64,000 bases of DNA, taken from positions 186,001 to 250,000 of the forward strand of contig WJXW01000006.1 of assembly GCA_015832175.1 (NCBI GenBank), given 5' to 3'. Source of the DNA: Paraphaeosphaeria minitans (lineage: Eukaryota > Ascomycota > Dothideomycetes > Pleosporales > Didymosphaeriaceae). The position numbers and the translations under genes are program-made. The notes under the pieces were generated by a model. That model was not told the origin of the DNA. It ran no database searches and was given only the letters and a program-made list of their open reading frames with translations. Positions 10,785 to 21,343 of this stretch are shown piece after piece. Position 1 is the first letter of the stretch. The number at the start of each line of letters is the position of its first letter.

Positions 10785-12039
10785 GCTGAAAAGGCATGTA
10801 TTTTTCCTTTTTGCCTTCGATTGTTCGCGCGTGCACTATACAGGCTGCAGAGACTAACATTCAGGGTGGCGCGCCACTGAACTTTCCACCGGGAACGTCC
10901 ACACTACCGTTAGAGACTCCATAGATCAAAACAATGAACGGCTGAATGACTGAACGCAGCTTTCATCTCCCAGAAGCGAACGATCATTCCGTGAGTGTCA
11001 AGTATCCGCCGAAAAGGTGCGCCCCACCACGCTTGCCTATCTGAAGGACGTGAAGGACGCCCGTCAACAAGGAATGCAAACGTTCGTAGTCAGAAGGACG
11101 AGGAACTATCCAGTAATTTTTTGGCACGAGCCAGGAAGTTACTTTCTGGTGTCAATCCATTGTTCAATATGCGAGGACTGTCGGAAGACAAATTCAACCG
11201 CATTCAGCCAGCATGTGAGGTGAGGTCATTTCGCGACCAAAATTGCATTTCGGAAATTCCTACTGTACCTTGGTCTTTTTTCTATTACGATGGATCACGG
11301 AGAGCAACACTTTCATGAAATTAAGTATGTCAAGAGCACGACTTTCTCGAGATCCTCATCATCTAGGATGGTCGTTGAATCATTTTCGTCCGGCAACTTC
11401 CAGAATACTTACCAATAAGGACCACTAAGGCCAATCCTCTCACCCATGTGGCCGGAGAGCTGTATGTCTATTCACGTAGTAGATCCCACTATAGTATGTC
11501 CTTCTGAGTTCCTGGCGCCCCTTGCTACTTTCTCTACTATCCCTTGAAACCCATCTCGTTGCAATGTGCATATTCCAGTGCCACCCAGACTTGCCACAGT
11601 AGCATTGGGGTCTATCTTCCTGGCAGCTGATGTAACGCTATTATGCTTCAGTCCTGTAAGAAGTGCCCATAGTGTGGGGGGACATTTTTCAGCTTTCACC
11701 AACCCTTTTTTATTCAGCTCTAGTGAGATTGATCGTACGCTGCACTTCGAGAGACTTCTGCTTTGTTCTAAAACAAAGCAGGAATCTCTCTTTCCGTCAC
11801 ATCGACCTGCCTAGCCGGTATTGTAATGATCGCAAACGGCTGAACATATGCTGTTGATAAACACAATGTGAAGATATGGGCGGTTGCAGCATATAATTGG
11901 TTATTGTTTCATAGCATTAATTGTGACCTTGAAAGAGTTTGTGTAGAATTATGAGAATGAAAACAGAAGCCTGAGCGCCCACATTAGCAGACAAAAAATC
12001 AAATATCCCAGAATATATTCTTCCAGTCATCAGTGAACC
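10785..12039. other. 1.25-kb intergenic region, no gene seen
   Basis: Upstream region of the GT2 gene, with only short unsupported frames on either strand. Confidence 0.4.
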
Positions 12040-12459
12040 ATGGCCCGAAGGATGAAGAAGAAATCGAAGCGGCGCAACCGGCGCCGAGGATCTCTCGAAA
12101 TCCTGCGCGAGACAATTGCTCCATCGATCGTTAAGACCGCTCGGGCGGCAGCCACGCAAACCAAAAATCTTGTGAGGCGCATGTCGGTCGTTTTGAACGC
12201 AGGTGGTGGCCAAATACCTGTGGTTGAGCACATACATCCAGGGAAAGCACGCCCGGGCTCTAGGTATTCAGAAGTGGATGCAATATACCAAGATGGCTGG
12301 GGTGCGGGAATGGTAAGTGAGACATCTAGTATACTACAGAACGAGGCTGACAGCGCATTACAGGAGTATGACGATACCGAATCTAGACTATTACCTAGGG
12401 GAGGAGAGTGGCGGCGCAAATTGTCATTGTCAACCTGGGGACATCTTCAGCAACACTAG
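12040..12459 (+). CDS. Small basic hypothetical protein
   Basis: Unrecognised. A consensus intron (donor GTAAGT at 12313, acceptor TTACAG ending 12363, 51 nt) joins exon 12040-12312 to 12364-12459, giving 122 residues. The N-terminus is extremely basic (MARRMKKKSKRRNRRR), resembling a nuclear or nucleolar targeting or RNA-binding tail. The middle (IVKTARAAATQTKNLVRRM) could form an amphipathic helix. The C-terminus is polar, with GGEWRRKLSLSTWG. Without splicing the frame also stays open to the same stop, so the intron is a choice based on site quality. It could be a spurious frame; no homology is claimed. Confidence 0.4.
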   Translation: MARRMKKKSKRRNRRRGSLEILRETIAPSIVKTARAAATQTKNLVRRMSVVLNAGGGQIPVVEHIHPGKARPGSRYSEVDAIYQDGWGAGMVSETSSILQNEADSALQEYDDTESRLLPRGGEWRRKLSLSTWGHLQQH

Positions 12460-13036
12460 CATGCTTGGAACGCTGCAGCAAGCTTGCATACGCGTGTCCT
12501 CACTGGGAACATGCCAAAGCAATATTATCTGGAACCATATCTTTGGGGCCTTGTGTTCGAAGTTTCGAAGCTACATGCAGGTGTCCTTGTTTCTGAAATG
12601 TGCACATGAATGTGAATGTCGCCCATTGGGTTACCGATGCAAATACTCGTTGTACGTGTAGCCAGATCTTTTGTAAATATGTCATCTTTGAACAATGTCC
12701 CATCTCCTTATTTTTTGCTAAGCTTGCGCTAAACGTATACTTTTGACTCGAACGAGCTTTTCTTGGTCCAAACAACTTAGTATCTGCTCCTATGTCGAGG
12801 TATGGCTCATAAAAATTGATGTTTTGATGACCAATTCCCAGGAGACTCCATTATGTCGGGCACGGCTCGTGGTACGTGAGTCAATTGGGGGGGACCGATG
12901 TTACCTCGAGTTGGGGAAGAAGGGATGCGTTTGTCGCATTTTTCTCTTGGGTCGTGGACATCCCGAACCGCATTCCGTATCTACATATATCGTAGAGAAA
13001 GCTATCCGCGATAGACGCGTTTCACGACTAAGCTTC

Positions 13037-15761
13037 ATGATCCCATGTAATCTTATCACATCCGCATCCTACCCGTGCTACTTGGATTGCTCTCTCAGTC
13101 CTTTCTTTCTCGTATCATGCACAGCACAAACACACAGCCACTCGCTAACCTACTGTCATGCTAATCCAGACAGGCCGTTGTTTCGTCCTCTCGACCAGCC
13201 AGCAGCGCTGTAACGGTGACAACTACGACTACGACTACGACTACGACTACGACTACATCGACCACTACTAATACACCTCCGACAGTGACGTGAGTGCTCC
13301 CATGGTGCAACGCGCGTTTCCGCACCATTGCAAATGGTCTGATGATCCAAACTTCATTTGTTTCTGAGATTAGAAGACTTTAGCAGTTGGCAACGACAAG
13401 CTCGCGATAAATTTGCCAGGGGCCAGCAAAAGATCTTCTGCTAATAAGTCCTCTGTCCTTAGAATTACCTCAGCTTTTACAGTAGCTGCGTCTTCAATTA
13501 TAACAACAACGACGAGCACAACAACCTTACCAGCAGTAACGTAAGCAAAACTTAAAGCATTGCTTTGTAGAATTACACATCTCTATTCACCACCTTATCT
13601 TATTCAAAACTACTCTAACTCTTTCCTAGGGTTACCTCAGCCATTACCGTGGCTGCATCGCCAATTACAACAACTACGACGAGTACAACAACCTTACCAG
13701 CAGTAACGTACGTAGCTTAAAGTATTCCTTCGTGGAATGATATATTTTTATTCAGCTCATCCCTTTCAAAACCACTCTAACTTTTTTTCAGAGTTACGTC
13801 GGCTTATACCGTGGCTGCATCGCCGATTATCATCACAACAACAAGTACAACCACTAGCACGAGCACAACAACATTGCCAGCAGTGACGTAAGTAAAGCTA
13901 AAGCAGTGCTTTGTAGACCTCAATATCTCTTTCTACCTTATGCCTTTGAGAATTAGACCAACCTTTTCCTAGGTTTACGTCAGCTTATACCGTGGCTGCG
14001 TCGGCTGTTACAGTGAGCACCACGACAACGAGCACGACAACGAGCACAACAACGAGTACGACGACATTGCCTGAAGTAACGTAAGTATTAGGACCTAAGG
14101 ATTTGTTCTTTGGCATGATCGGAATGGCGGCCAAGTTGACCCGGGATGAATTACACAAGCACCACTTTTTATATTCATCCGTAAAGTGAAAATTACAAGA
14201 CAGACACTGCAGTTTCCGCCTTTTGATATCAACCATTGCAATATCGGTGCTCAATACACTGACTTTCCCCACAGCGTTACATCAGCATACACTACTGTCG
14301 CTTCTCCGGTCTACGTTAGCACAACGTCCACTACCACGTCAACAACCACTTCCACAACTACACTACCCGCTGTTACAATTACCTCGGTCTACACAGTGGC
14401 AGCATCTGCAGTAAGTAAACCACCGGGAATGAAGTCAATATGTGTTTCCTTTCGCGGTTAAGTTGAAACATTCACTACCCTGTCTTAACTCACACTGACT
14501 TCGCACGCGCAACTTAGGTAACGATTAGCACCACCTCGACGAGCACTACCACTTTGCCTGCGGTGACCATCACGGTGGCTGAAAATGCAATAACTTCAAC
14601 GATCACTTCAACTTCAGTCAGTATTTCGAGGACAACTGGTGAGTACTTCCTTTTATTTGGGACTTATATCAGTGGGCTTCCTTAAAGGACTGCTCTGGTC
14701 TAAAGATGGCCTCGAAATGTCTCTTGAGCAAAATCAAACAAGATCCATGTACTGAAGCGTACTAATAGTCTCGGCCACGATCACTTCTACCAGTATTCCC
14801 AACGCCGTAACCATCACGCAACAAGGCCCTGCAGAAGAAACTCGCACGGTCACTGTAGGACGAGAGACAACGACCAAAGAGGTCACGACCACTCGCTCGC
14901 TGACGGTACGCCAGAACGCGAAGGTACCAAGTCATCTGTTGGCTTGCACCTTGGCTCATTTTACATCGAAAGATGCTAATACTCTCTAGTTCCGAGAAAC
15001 TTCCACAAGACTTGTTCCAACCACCGCAACCCAAACGGTATGTTGAGACCTCAATCCCCGGTTGCACTTGGCAAGATGTATCATTGCATATCCCACGAAT
15101 ATCAGCTTACGTCCCATTGCGAATAGGAACGAACAACGTCGACGAGGGTCGTCAACTCCATCTCCACAATCACCACCACTCTCCCGCGTGAAACCACCAC
15201 TCGCCTCTCTACCGTCACCCTAAGCCCAACAACCCTGACCTACCGCACAACTCTCACCGCAGCAGCTACGCGCTTCAGCACGCAGACCGCAATCGAGACC
15301 TCCAGTACTTCCCCTCTCTCTCCTCTCCCTCGCATCTCGCCCCCTGACTAACGCCCACCAGCGTCCATCCGCTACATCGACCGCACCAACACGCTCACAA
15401 CCCGCACCACCGAGACCTCCATCGCGACGCGCATCAGCACCCTGCGTACAACATCCACCCTCTTCACGACCAGGGCCGGGACCACGCAGACGACGCGCAC
15501 CACGCTGACGGTCGACAAGACGAGCTTCACGACGCAGACGGCGCGCACGACGACGACGAGCACCAAGACGGCGAACACGACGCTGACGGCAAGGACGACG
15601 ACGACGTTGTACTCGACGAAGCCGACGACGGTGACGGAGAGGACGACGACGACGTTTTATACGACGAGGCTGGGTCAGTAGATGGTTGTGATGTCTGTTT
15701 TGAGGGAGTGCTAATGTTGGGTGTAGGTCAGCCGCCAGCTCCGACGGAGACGTTCGATTAG
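13037..15761 (+). CDS. Thr/Ser-rich repeat protein encoded by tandemly duplicated exons
   Basis: About 511 residues in 13 exons, the first tentative: 13037-13111, 13174-13289, 13463-13540, 13630-13707, 13792-13887, 13973-14080, 14275-14410, 14518-14638, 14769-14923, 14990-15037, 15127-15304, 15362-15673, 15727-15761. Exons 3-6 each encode a copy of [I/V/F]TSA-T-VAAS followed by a Thr run and LP[A/E]V, and all start and end in phase 2. The last third is TT/RTT/TVT-rich with interspersed Arg. The composition resembles O-glycosylated fungal wall or adhesin-type stalks, but I see no convincing signal peptide and no GPI tail: it ends PPAPTETFD. The 5' end is the weakest part; the candidate first exon is in frame but its GTATCA donor is poor. 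No catalytic domain is visible. Confidence 0.6.
13463..14410 (+). repeat. Tandem exon-intron duplication array
   Basis: Coding units of 78, 78, 96 and 108 nt plus a fused 136-nt unit are separated by introns. Introns at 13541, 13708 and 13888 are themselves alike: each starts GTA(A/C)G, then a (c)t(t)aaag block with (a/g)tgctttgtag-like text, and ends in a pyrimidine-rich tctaac/ccaacc-ttt-cctag/cag segment. Similarity through both exon and intron shows that whole genomic units were copied. Confidence 0.75.
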
Positions 15762-16081
15762 GCAGGGCGAGGTAGGTTGGTGAGTAAGTATCGGAGGGGA
15801 TGGGTTAGTGAGTTGAGGCAGGGTAGTGCGGGAGGAGAGATATGGGGGGAAGTGCTTCAAAAGGGGAAGGGCCAGACTGTTCAGAGGCGTAGGATGGGAG
15901 GAGCTTGTGCGTTGCTTTCCCTGCTGTATTATTACGATCATCCTTGCTTTTCCTTTCTGTTACGGTATTCTTACGATCTAGTAGATTGAATCTTTTCGCT
16001 GTGGGACTTCTCATATTTCTGTTGCAATTGGGTGCTGTTTCATTCATGTTGGCCGACCTCGGGAGTCTCCACAGCACGTGA

Positions 16082-16839
16082 CTATAGCTTCTTGATTTGC
16101 TTCCTCACCCGACCAATCTCAATCTCCTGTTGCCTAAGCTCTTTCAGCAGGTTTGAAAGCTCAGTGACGGGACTCTCAACGGCGGTTGCAAACGATGCTT
16201 GAGCGGCCCGTAGCGCAGGTGGTACAAGAACGCCGAACCACCTGAGGGGATCATTCGTGGGTGTCTTTTTTGTCTCAGGCTCCGGGTGATTTTTTTTTTT
16301 CTCCAATGGACCCTGCAGATCTAGTTCTGGCACTTCGTCTACTTCTGCGGTAGAAACGGTCTCTCCGGCAGCAGCAGAGCCATCTGGAGGTGATGAAGTG
16401 TCTTTGGGTTTGAAGGTTGCGTCGTTCGCAATTTGAGACACTACAGAGAATGTAGGTTTCTCCTCATCTTCACATATCACACTGCTAACGTAAGTATTAG
16501 AGGGCCGCGAATACTGTATATACACACATTTTCCTTGAAGCCTGCATCCTCTCGTCAAAGTAGTCCTGGCCATATCGGGTATGTGCGTTGTTATTGAAAT
16601 TTGCTTGTGCCAGAGAAAGATAGCCCTGCAATAAAAACATCAGCACAATCAAATTATGAGGCGTGTTAAAGGCTGCTCACAGTGGACAAGTTTTTGGTCA
16701 GCTGCTGCTGCGCTTTCTGGTAGGCATCCAGGGTATGAAGGTATCGTTCCAGCAAATGATCGAGCCTCGAAACCAGTTCGACTTTCTCGGAATCCGAAGA
16801 TGGCAGCTCAGGCGTAATCGGCAATACAACGTCTGCCAT
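16082..16839 (-). CDS. VMA22: Vma22/CCDC115-like V-ATPase assembly factor
   Basis: Endoplasmic-reticulum assembly factor for the V0 sector of the vacuolar H+-ATPase. Exons 16681-16839, 16528-16625 and 16082-16484 give 219 residues. Family text: an N-terminal coiled coil (LVSRLDHLLERYLHTLDAY), GYLSLAQANFNNN followed by ARTRYGQDYFDERM-like text (here HTRYGQDYFDERMQAS), an acidic variable linker, then the C-terminal helix DPLRWFGVLVPPALRAAQ. The C-terminal coiled coil ends IRKL-like (KQIKKL). The second intron is only 43 nt (GTGTGT to GTTAG). It is needed because the exon frame otherwise stops, and the join keeps the frame to the conserved C-terminus. It is divergent to SHY1 with 170 bp between starts. 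Confidence 0.85.
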
Positions 16840-17009
16840 TTCCTCGAGAAGCAGAAATGGTGTCGTTTGCGTGGAAGTTCATCTAACTGTGTACGCGCCC
16901 CAAGTTCATAGCTCCGCCACTAACCCCATCCAGCCCCACTAACGCCATCTCTTCGACCTCGCGCATATCCGCACCCGCACCCGCACCCATCCTACCCAGA
17001 CACGGCACA
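16840..17009. promoter_or_regulatory. Compact bidirectional promoter of VMA22 and SHY1
   Basis: 170 bp between divergent ATGs; C-rich toward the SHY1 side. No specific sites assigned. Confidence 0.4.
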
Positions 17010-18122
17010 ATGTCCAAACCAAACCCCTTCCTGAACCTCTTCAGGCGGTACTATTCCCACCAGCCCCTCAGACCACCCACCGCGACCCGCGCCCGGCCAT
17101 ATCCACACCCACAATGCCTCCGCGCCCGCTTCCGCACGCAATTCTTCCTCCTGCGCCGCAACTTCGGCGGCGCGCCGAATAGCAGCCATACCCCCCTCGA
17201 CCCAAGCTTCGTCTCTATTCTCGACCGCCCGGCCAAAATGGCGCGCGTAGGCAAGCAGCACGGGCCGGGTCTCATCATCCTCGCCATCATACCCATCACC
17301 GCGTTCGTGCTGGGGTGCTGGCAGGTGCAGCGGCTGGGCTGGAAGACCGAACTGGTCGCGCGATTCGAAGACCGCTTGACGTTCCCACCGCTGGAACTCC
17401 CGCTACGGATCGATCAGGATGCCATCGCGGACTTCGACTACAGGCGAGTGTATGCGAAGGGCCGCCTGCGACATGACCAGGAGATGCTGATCGGGCCACG
17501 GATGCTCGAGGGCGAGGAGGGGTACACTGTTGTCACACCTCTGGAGCGGGAGGACGCGCAGGGGAACAAGAGCAAGATATTGTGTTGTCGGGGGTGGATC
17601 AGGAAGGATGCAGCGAAGCACTGGTTCCGGAAGAAGAATGGGGCGCTGCCGGAAGGAGAGGTCACCGTGGAGGGCCTGCTGAGGATCCCGCCAAAGGGCA
17701 ATCTGTTTACCCCAAGGAATGTTCCCGAGGAGGGCAAGTGGTTTTTCCCCAGCGTGGAGGAGATGGCGAGGTGGAGTGGGAGCCAGGCGGTGTGGGTCGA
17801 GGAGACGATGAGTAAGTTTGAGTCCACTGGAAGAGAAAGTTGATTGGGTATCTAACGGAATACAGCTCCGGATTTGCTCGAAAGCTACGCGCGTGAGCCC
17901 AAGGGGATACCGGTTGGTCGCGCGCCCACGGTGAACCTGCGCAACAACCACACACAGTACATCTTCACTTGGTAAGCCCCCTCTCCGCTCTTCTACACCA
18001 CGCGATGCTGACGAAACAGGTACGCGCTAAGTTTCGCGACCTCGATCATGTTCTGGATGGTCGTCAAGAAGCCCATCTCCGGGCAAGCCAAGCGCGTGCG
18101 CCATAGCGTCGACTGGTCATAG
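17010..18122 (+). CDS. SHY1: SURF1/Shy1 cytochrome c oxidase assembly protein
   Basis: Inner mitochondrial membrane chaperone for Cox1/heme a assembly. Exons 17010-17811, 17866-17971 and 18020-18122 give 336 residues. The N-terminus is rich in Arg, aromatic residues and Ser (a presequence). TM1 is near residues 87-104 and ends in the family signature LGCWQVQRLGWK. An intermembrane-space domain follows, with DYRRVYAKGRLRHDQEMLIG, GYTVVTPLER and CCRGWIRKDAA (the RGWI/RGWV motif). TM2 lies near the C-terminus (YALSFATSIMFWMVV) with a short basic tail. Both introns have good GTAAGT/GTAAGC donors and rebuild TPDLLESY and IFTWYALS. The stop codon lies 29 bp from that of the convergent CENP-T gene, so the 3' UTRs must overlap. 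Confidence 0.93.
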
Positions 18123-18151
18123 CCACCTCTGCCACCGCCCCTTTCATACCT

Positions 18152-20043
18152 TTACTCATCATCCCTGTCCTCTTCAGGGATAGCCTCCATCCGTTTCCTT
18201 TTCTGCCGCCTCAGCTTCGGCAGCGGCTCCATGCGCAGCTGCTGGAGCAGCTCCCTCGGCAGCAGCTTCTGCGCGAGGGAGAAACATGTACTACTATCTG
18301 TAACCTGGCGCGTCCTGTGCGGGCCTCCGTCAGCAACTGTAACCATCGTCGTGTAGCGAGTATTTGTCCGTAGGCTAGGCCGTGTTCGAACGTGCAACCA
18401 CCGCGGCGCAGCACGTAGTAGAAGGCAAGACAGTCGGGAAATGCACGTACCTCTTGAGCAAAGCAATGACATCGCTTTCCTCGACCATCTTCCGCCCCGC
18501 ATGCTGCGCGTAAGCAGCGAGGTCCTCGCCGACCTGCTCGAAGAAGAAATCGCTCGTCTGCACCAGCGCCTCCAGCGTGTCTTTGCTGATCTTGCCCTTG
18601 CTGCCCTGCCCCTTGAGAAACCCGTTCGCGAGCATCTTGGCAGTGGCGCTCGGAAACGAGGGATACTCGTGCCCAAAGCGCGAGATGTTGAGGGCTCTGC
18701 GTTGACGGCCTGCGCGCTTCTTGGCCGGGGTCTCGGGTGCAGGGGTTTGCAGGCTGCGGTCCATGGCAGACACTTCGCCGCGATATGCAGCTAGGTCTTC
18801 GTCATCCAAATCCTCGGGCTCGGACTCCCAGCCTGCGATTTCGAGAGGGGCGGTTTCGTTTTCGTTTTCATTGTCAGAGGCGAGGACAGGTGCGGTGTCG
18901 TCGTCGTCGTCGTAGGCTAGGTTGAGGGCAGGTTGCTCGTCGTTGTCGTCAACAAGCATGGTCTCTTCCAAACCCCCTAGAATATCATTATCAACTTCGC
19001 CCTCCCCGCCTTGTTCCTCGCCATCTTCCTCCCCCTCCACAAGCACCTCCCTACGCGCCGGAATTTCAAACCTGAACGTCGGATCCTCCTCCTCGCCCTC
19101 GACCTCCCCAAACACGCCCAAATCGCCCCCATCGCTCGCCCTCCCCCTTCCCGTCAACGCCCGAATCTCTGCCTCCGTATCCCCCTCTTCCACCTCCTCC
19201 ACCTCCTCCAGCAGCTCATTCGGCAGGAGCGTCCCCCTTCTGTTTATGAAATTCCCATCGAGCTCGTACTCCTCCCCATTGATTGTCAAGTCATGCAAAT
19301 CGCCAAACTGCTCGCTGATCCGCCGCCCAAACACGCGATCCAGGCGGGGATCCTCGCTGCGTGCCCGGCGCCCGAATTCAACCGAGTGCACGGTGCGGTT
19401 GTCGTAGTCATAATCCGGCAGGGGCGCGAGCAGCGACGGGCGCGGCGGCTCTTCGTTGAAGCTGTCGTCGTCGTACATGTCTTCGAGCGGCATCGAGAGG
19501 CGCGGGGCGGTGGGCTCGTCATCGTCGATGTCGGGGAGGTCGAGTGCAGAGTGCCTGTTTCGCTGCTGTGGGTTTGGGGGCGGCTCGATGGGCTGGGTAT
19601 CGCGGGCGAGGACTCTGCTCAGGTTGCGCAGGAGGTCACGGGGCGTTTCTCGCTGGACCCTTCCGCTTCGCCGGCGCGCATGGCCGGGTGTCCGCACGGC
19701 GTTTGCGCGCTCCCTCAGGGCTCGGATGGCATGCGGTGTTGTGGGTGCGGCTCGCCGCGCGGGGAGTGGGCGTGTAGCGGGTCCGCCGCGGGGCGTTCGC
19801 GCAGTACCAGGGGTTCGAATTGCTGCGCTCCTAGGCGTGACACCGACGCTGGCTGCGCGGCGGAAAGGAGTGACGGGCTTGGGCGCAATGCTCGCGAGGC
19901 GGTGGAGCTGCGGCGTGTTAGTACAGCATGTGCTCGCAACAAGTGAAGTCGCATACATCTCTGTATAGCGTCGGCGAGTGATACGAGGCATCGCCCGAGA
20001 TCCTTGGGCTCAGGTGCTGCTTCTTCCGTGCAGATTCCGACAT
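18152..20043 (-). CDS. CENP-T: Centromere protein T (histone-fold inner-kinetochore protein)
   Basis: Inner-kinetochore protein that binds centromeric DNA through a histone fold and recruits Ndc80. Exons 19957-20043, 18451-19907 and 18152-18314 give 568 residues. The N-terminus is short and basic. A Thr-Pro/Arg-rich region (VGVTPRSAAIRTPGTARTP) offers CDK-type sites. A long acidic middle section runs from about residue 160 to 440. The C-terminal histone fold begins at FGHEYPSFPSATAKMLANG and runs through SDFFFEQVGEDLAAYAQHAG and VEESDVIALLKR. The last exon supplies QVTDSSTCFSLAQKLLPREL, the family's C-terminal extension. The first intron (49 nt) has a perfect TACTAAC branch; ignoring it gives a longer unrelated N-terminus. 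Fungal homologues are also called Cnn1 or Cnp20. Confidence 0.92.
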
Positions 20044-20240
20044 TGTGACCGTGGAGACCTCACAAGCGTTGCGACTCGTTTCATGCGGCGACTCCAACGT
20101 TGTTGTAAGTCGCAAACGCGTCGCGTCCTCACTAACACCATCCCTCCACCCTTATCGATACGCCACAGCCGCGCCAAACCCCCCAAAAAGTTTCGCCCGC
20201 ACCGCAAACGCATCCTTCTACTCTACAACACTCCACCACA
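20044..20240. promoter_or_regulatory. Bidirectional promoter of CENP-T and CMS1
   Basis: 197 bp between divergent starts; includes a ttatcgatacgc segment. No factor assigned. Confidence 0.35.
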
Positions 20241-21124
20241 ATGTCCGACTCCGAAGCTGAGCCCGGAGTCCCCCTCATCGAGGCCGAATTCGACTCCCTC
20301 TCTACCTCCAAAAAACGCAAGCGCGAAGCCGAGTCCGGCGCAACCCCCGACGATAAGAAAGCCGCCAAAAAGGCCAAGCGCAAGCAAAAGAAGAAGCTCA
20401 AAGCCAAGGAAATCGACGAAGATGACTTGGACCAGGCGCTGGGCGTGAACCGGGCGTTTGAAAAGATGGACAGCCAATTGCTGGCGGATTACGTGAATGC
20501 GAGGACGAGGCTGTATGGCAAGGAGCTTAGCAGTGTGGAGCTGGAGGATATATTCGTGCCGACACGCACGCTCAGGGACACGACGAACTACACGGAGCCC
20601 CGGACGCTGGAGAATCTTTCTGCGTTTCTGAAGCAGCAGTTCAAGCACATCCAAGCGGTGCCCAAGGAGTCCAGAGGCGCACCGCATACGCTCGTGATTT
20701 CCGCCTCTGGACAACGAGCTGCGGATGTTTTCAAGTCACTCAGGACCGGGCTGCCGAAACAAGGCATCAGGAATCCGAATGTTGCGAAGCTGTTCGCCAA
20801 GCACATGAAGATTGCTGACCAGGTGGAAAATCTCAAGCAGTACAAGTGTGTTCATCAGCTCCAGGAATTATTCAGCATTTTCTGACATAGCATAGGGTCG
20901 ACTTTGGCGTGGGAACTCCAGACCGGCTGTCCGCGCTGCTGGACCAAAACGCCCTTTCAACGACGAATCTCAAGCGAGTCGTCGTTGATGTATCGTACAT
21001 CGACCAGAAGAAGCGCGGCATCCTCGACATGAAGGAGCTGCACGAACCGCTGATCCGGTTGCTGCTCCGCAAAGAGTTTGTCGGCGAGGGAGACAAGGGC
21101 GACAGTCTGTTCATGTTTTATTAA
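20241..21124 (+). CDS. CMS1: Cms1-like ribosome small-subunit biogenesis protein
   Basis: Nucleolar protein of the Cms1/CMSS1 family, associated with the small-subunit processome. Exons 20241-20845 and 20896-21124 give 277 residues, near the yeast length. The basic N-terminus (KKAAKKAKRKQKKKLKAKE) looks like a nucleolar signal. The remainder is helicase-derived but lacks Walker motifs: HTLVISASGQRAADVFKSLR, then after the intron VDFGVGTPDRLSALLDQ (the equivalent of a helicase GTPxRL motif) and RVVVDVSYIDQKKRGILDM. The 50-nt intron (donor GTGTGT) joins KQYK to VDFGVGTP in frame. It is convergent with the UBX gene. Confidence 0.88.
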
Positions 21125-21343
21125 AGGGTGCATGGCTGCTCAGGGAGACAGTGGCATGAAAAGCATGATACCCGATGGCGCGGAAAGTGCCACTCAAATG
21201 TTCAACGAGAGCTAGGATTGGTAACATGATGATAATGCTTTATTCATGCGGCAAGTGGAGTCACACCCATGATGTTGCATCATCAATACTCTATCATTTT
21301 GTCAAGTGATATGCGCTTTGAACTGGAAGGCTGTGGCCGGAGG

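Noticed and set aside
13037..15761. GPI-anchored adhesin assignment
   Set aside because: Thr-rich text fits, but there is no hydrophobic C-terminal anchor or clear signal peptide in the predicted protein.
18922..19946. Plus-strand frames of 161-311 codons inside the CENP-T gene
   Set aside because: Shadow frames of the acidic Glu/Asp-rich coding region; the opposite strand carries clear CENP-T motifs.
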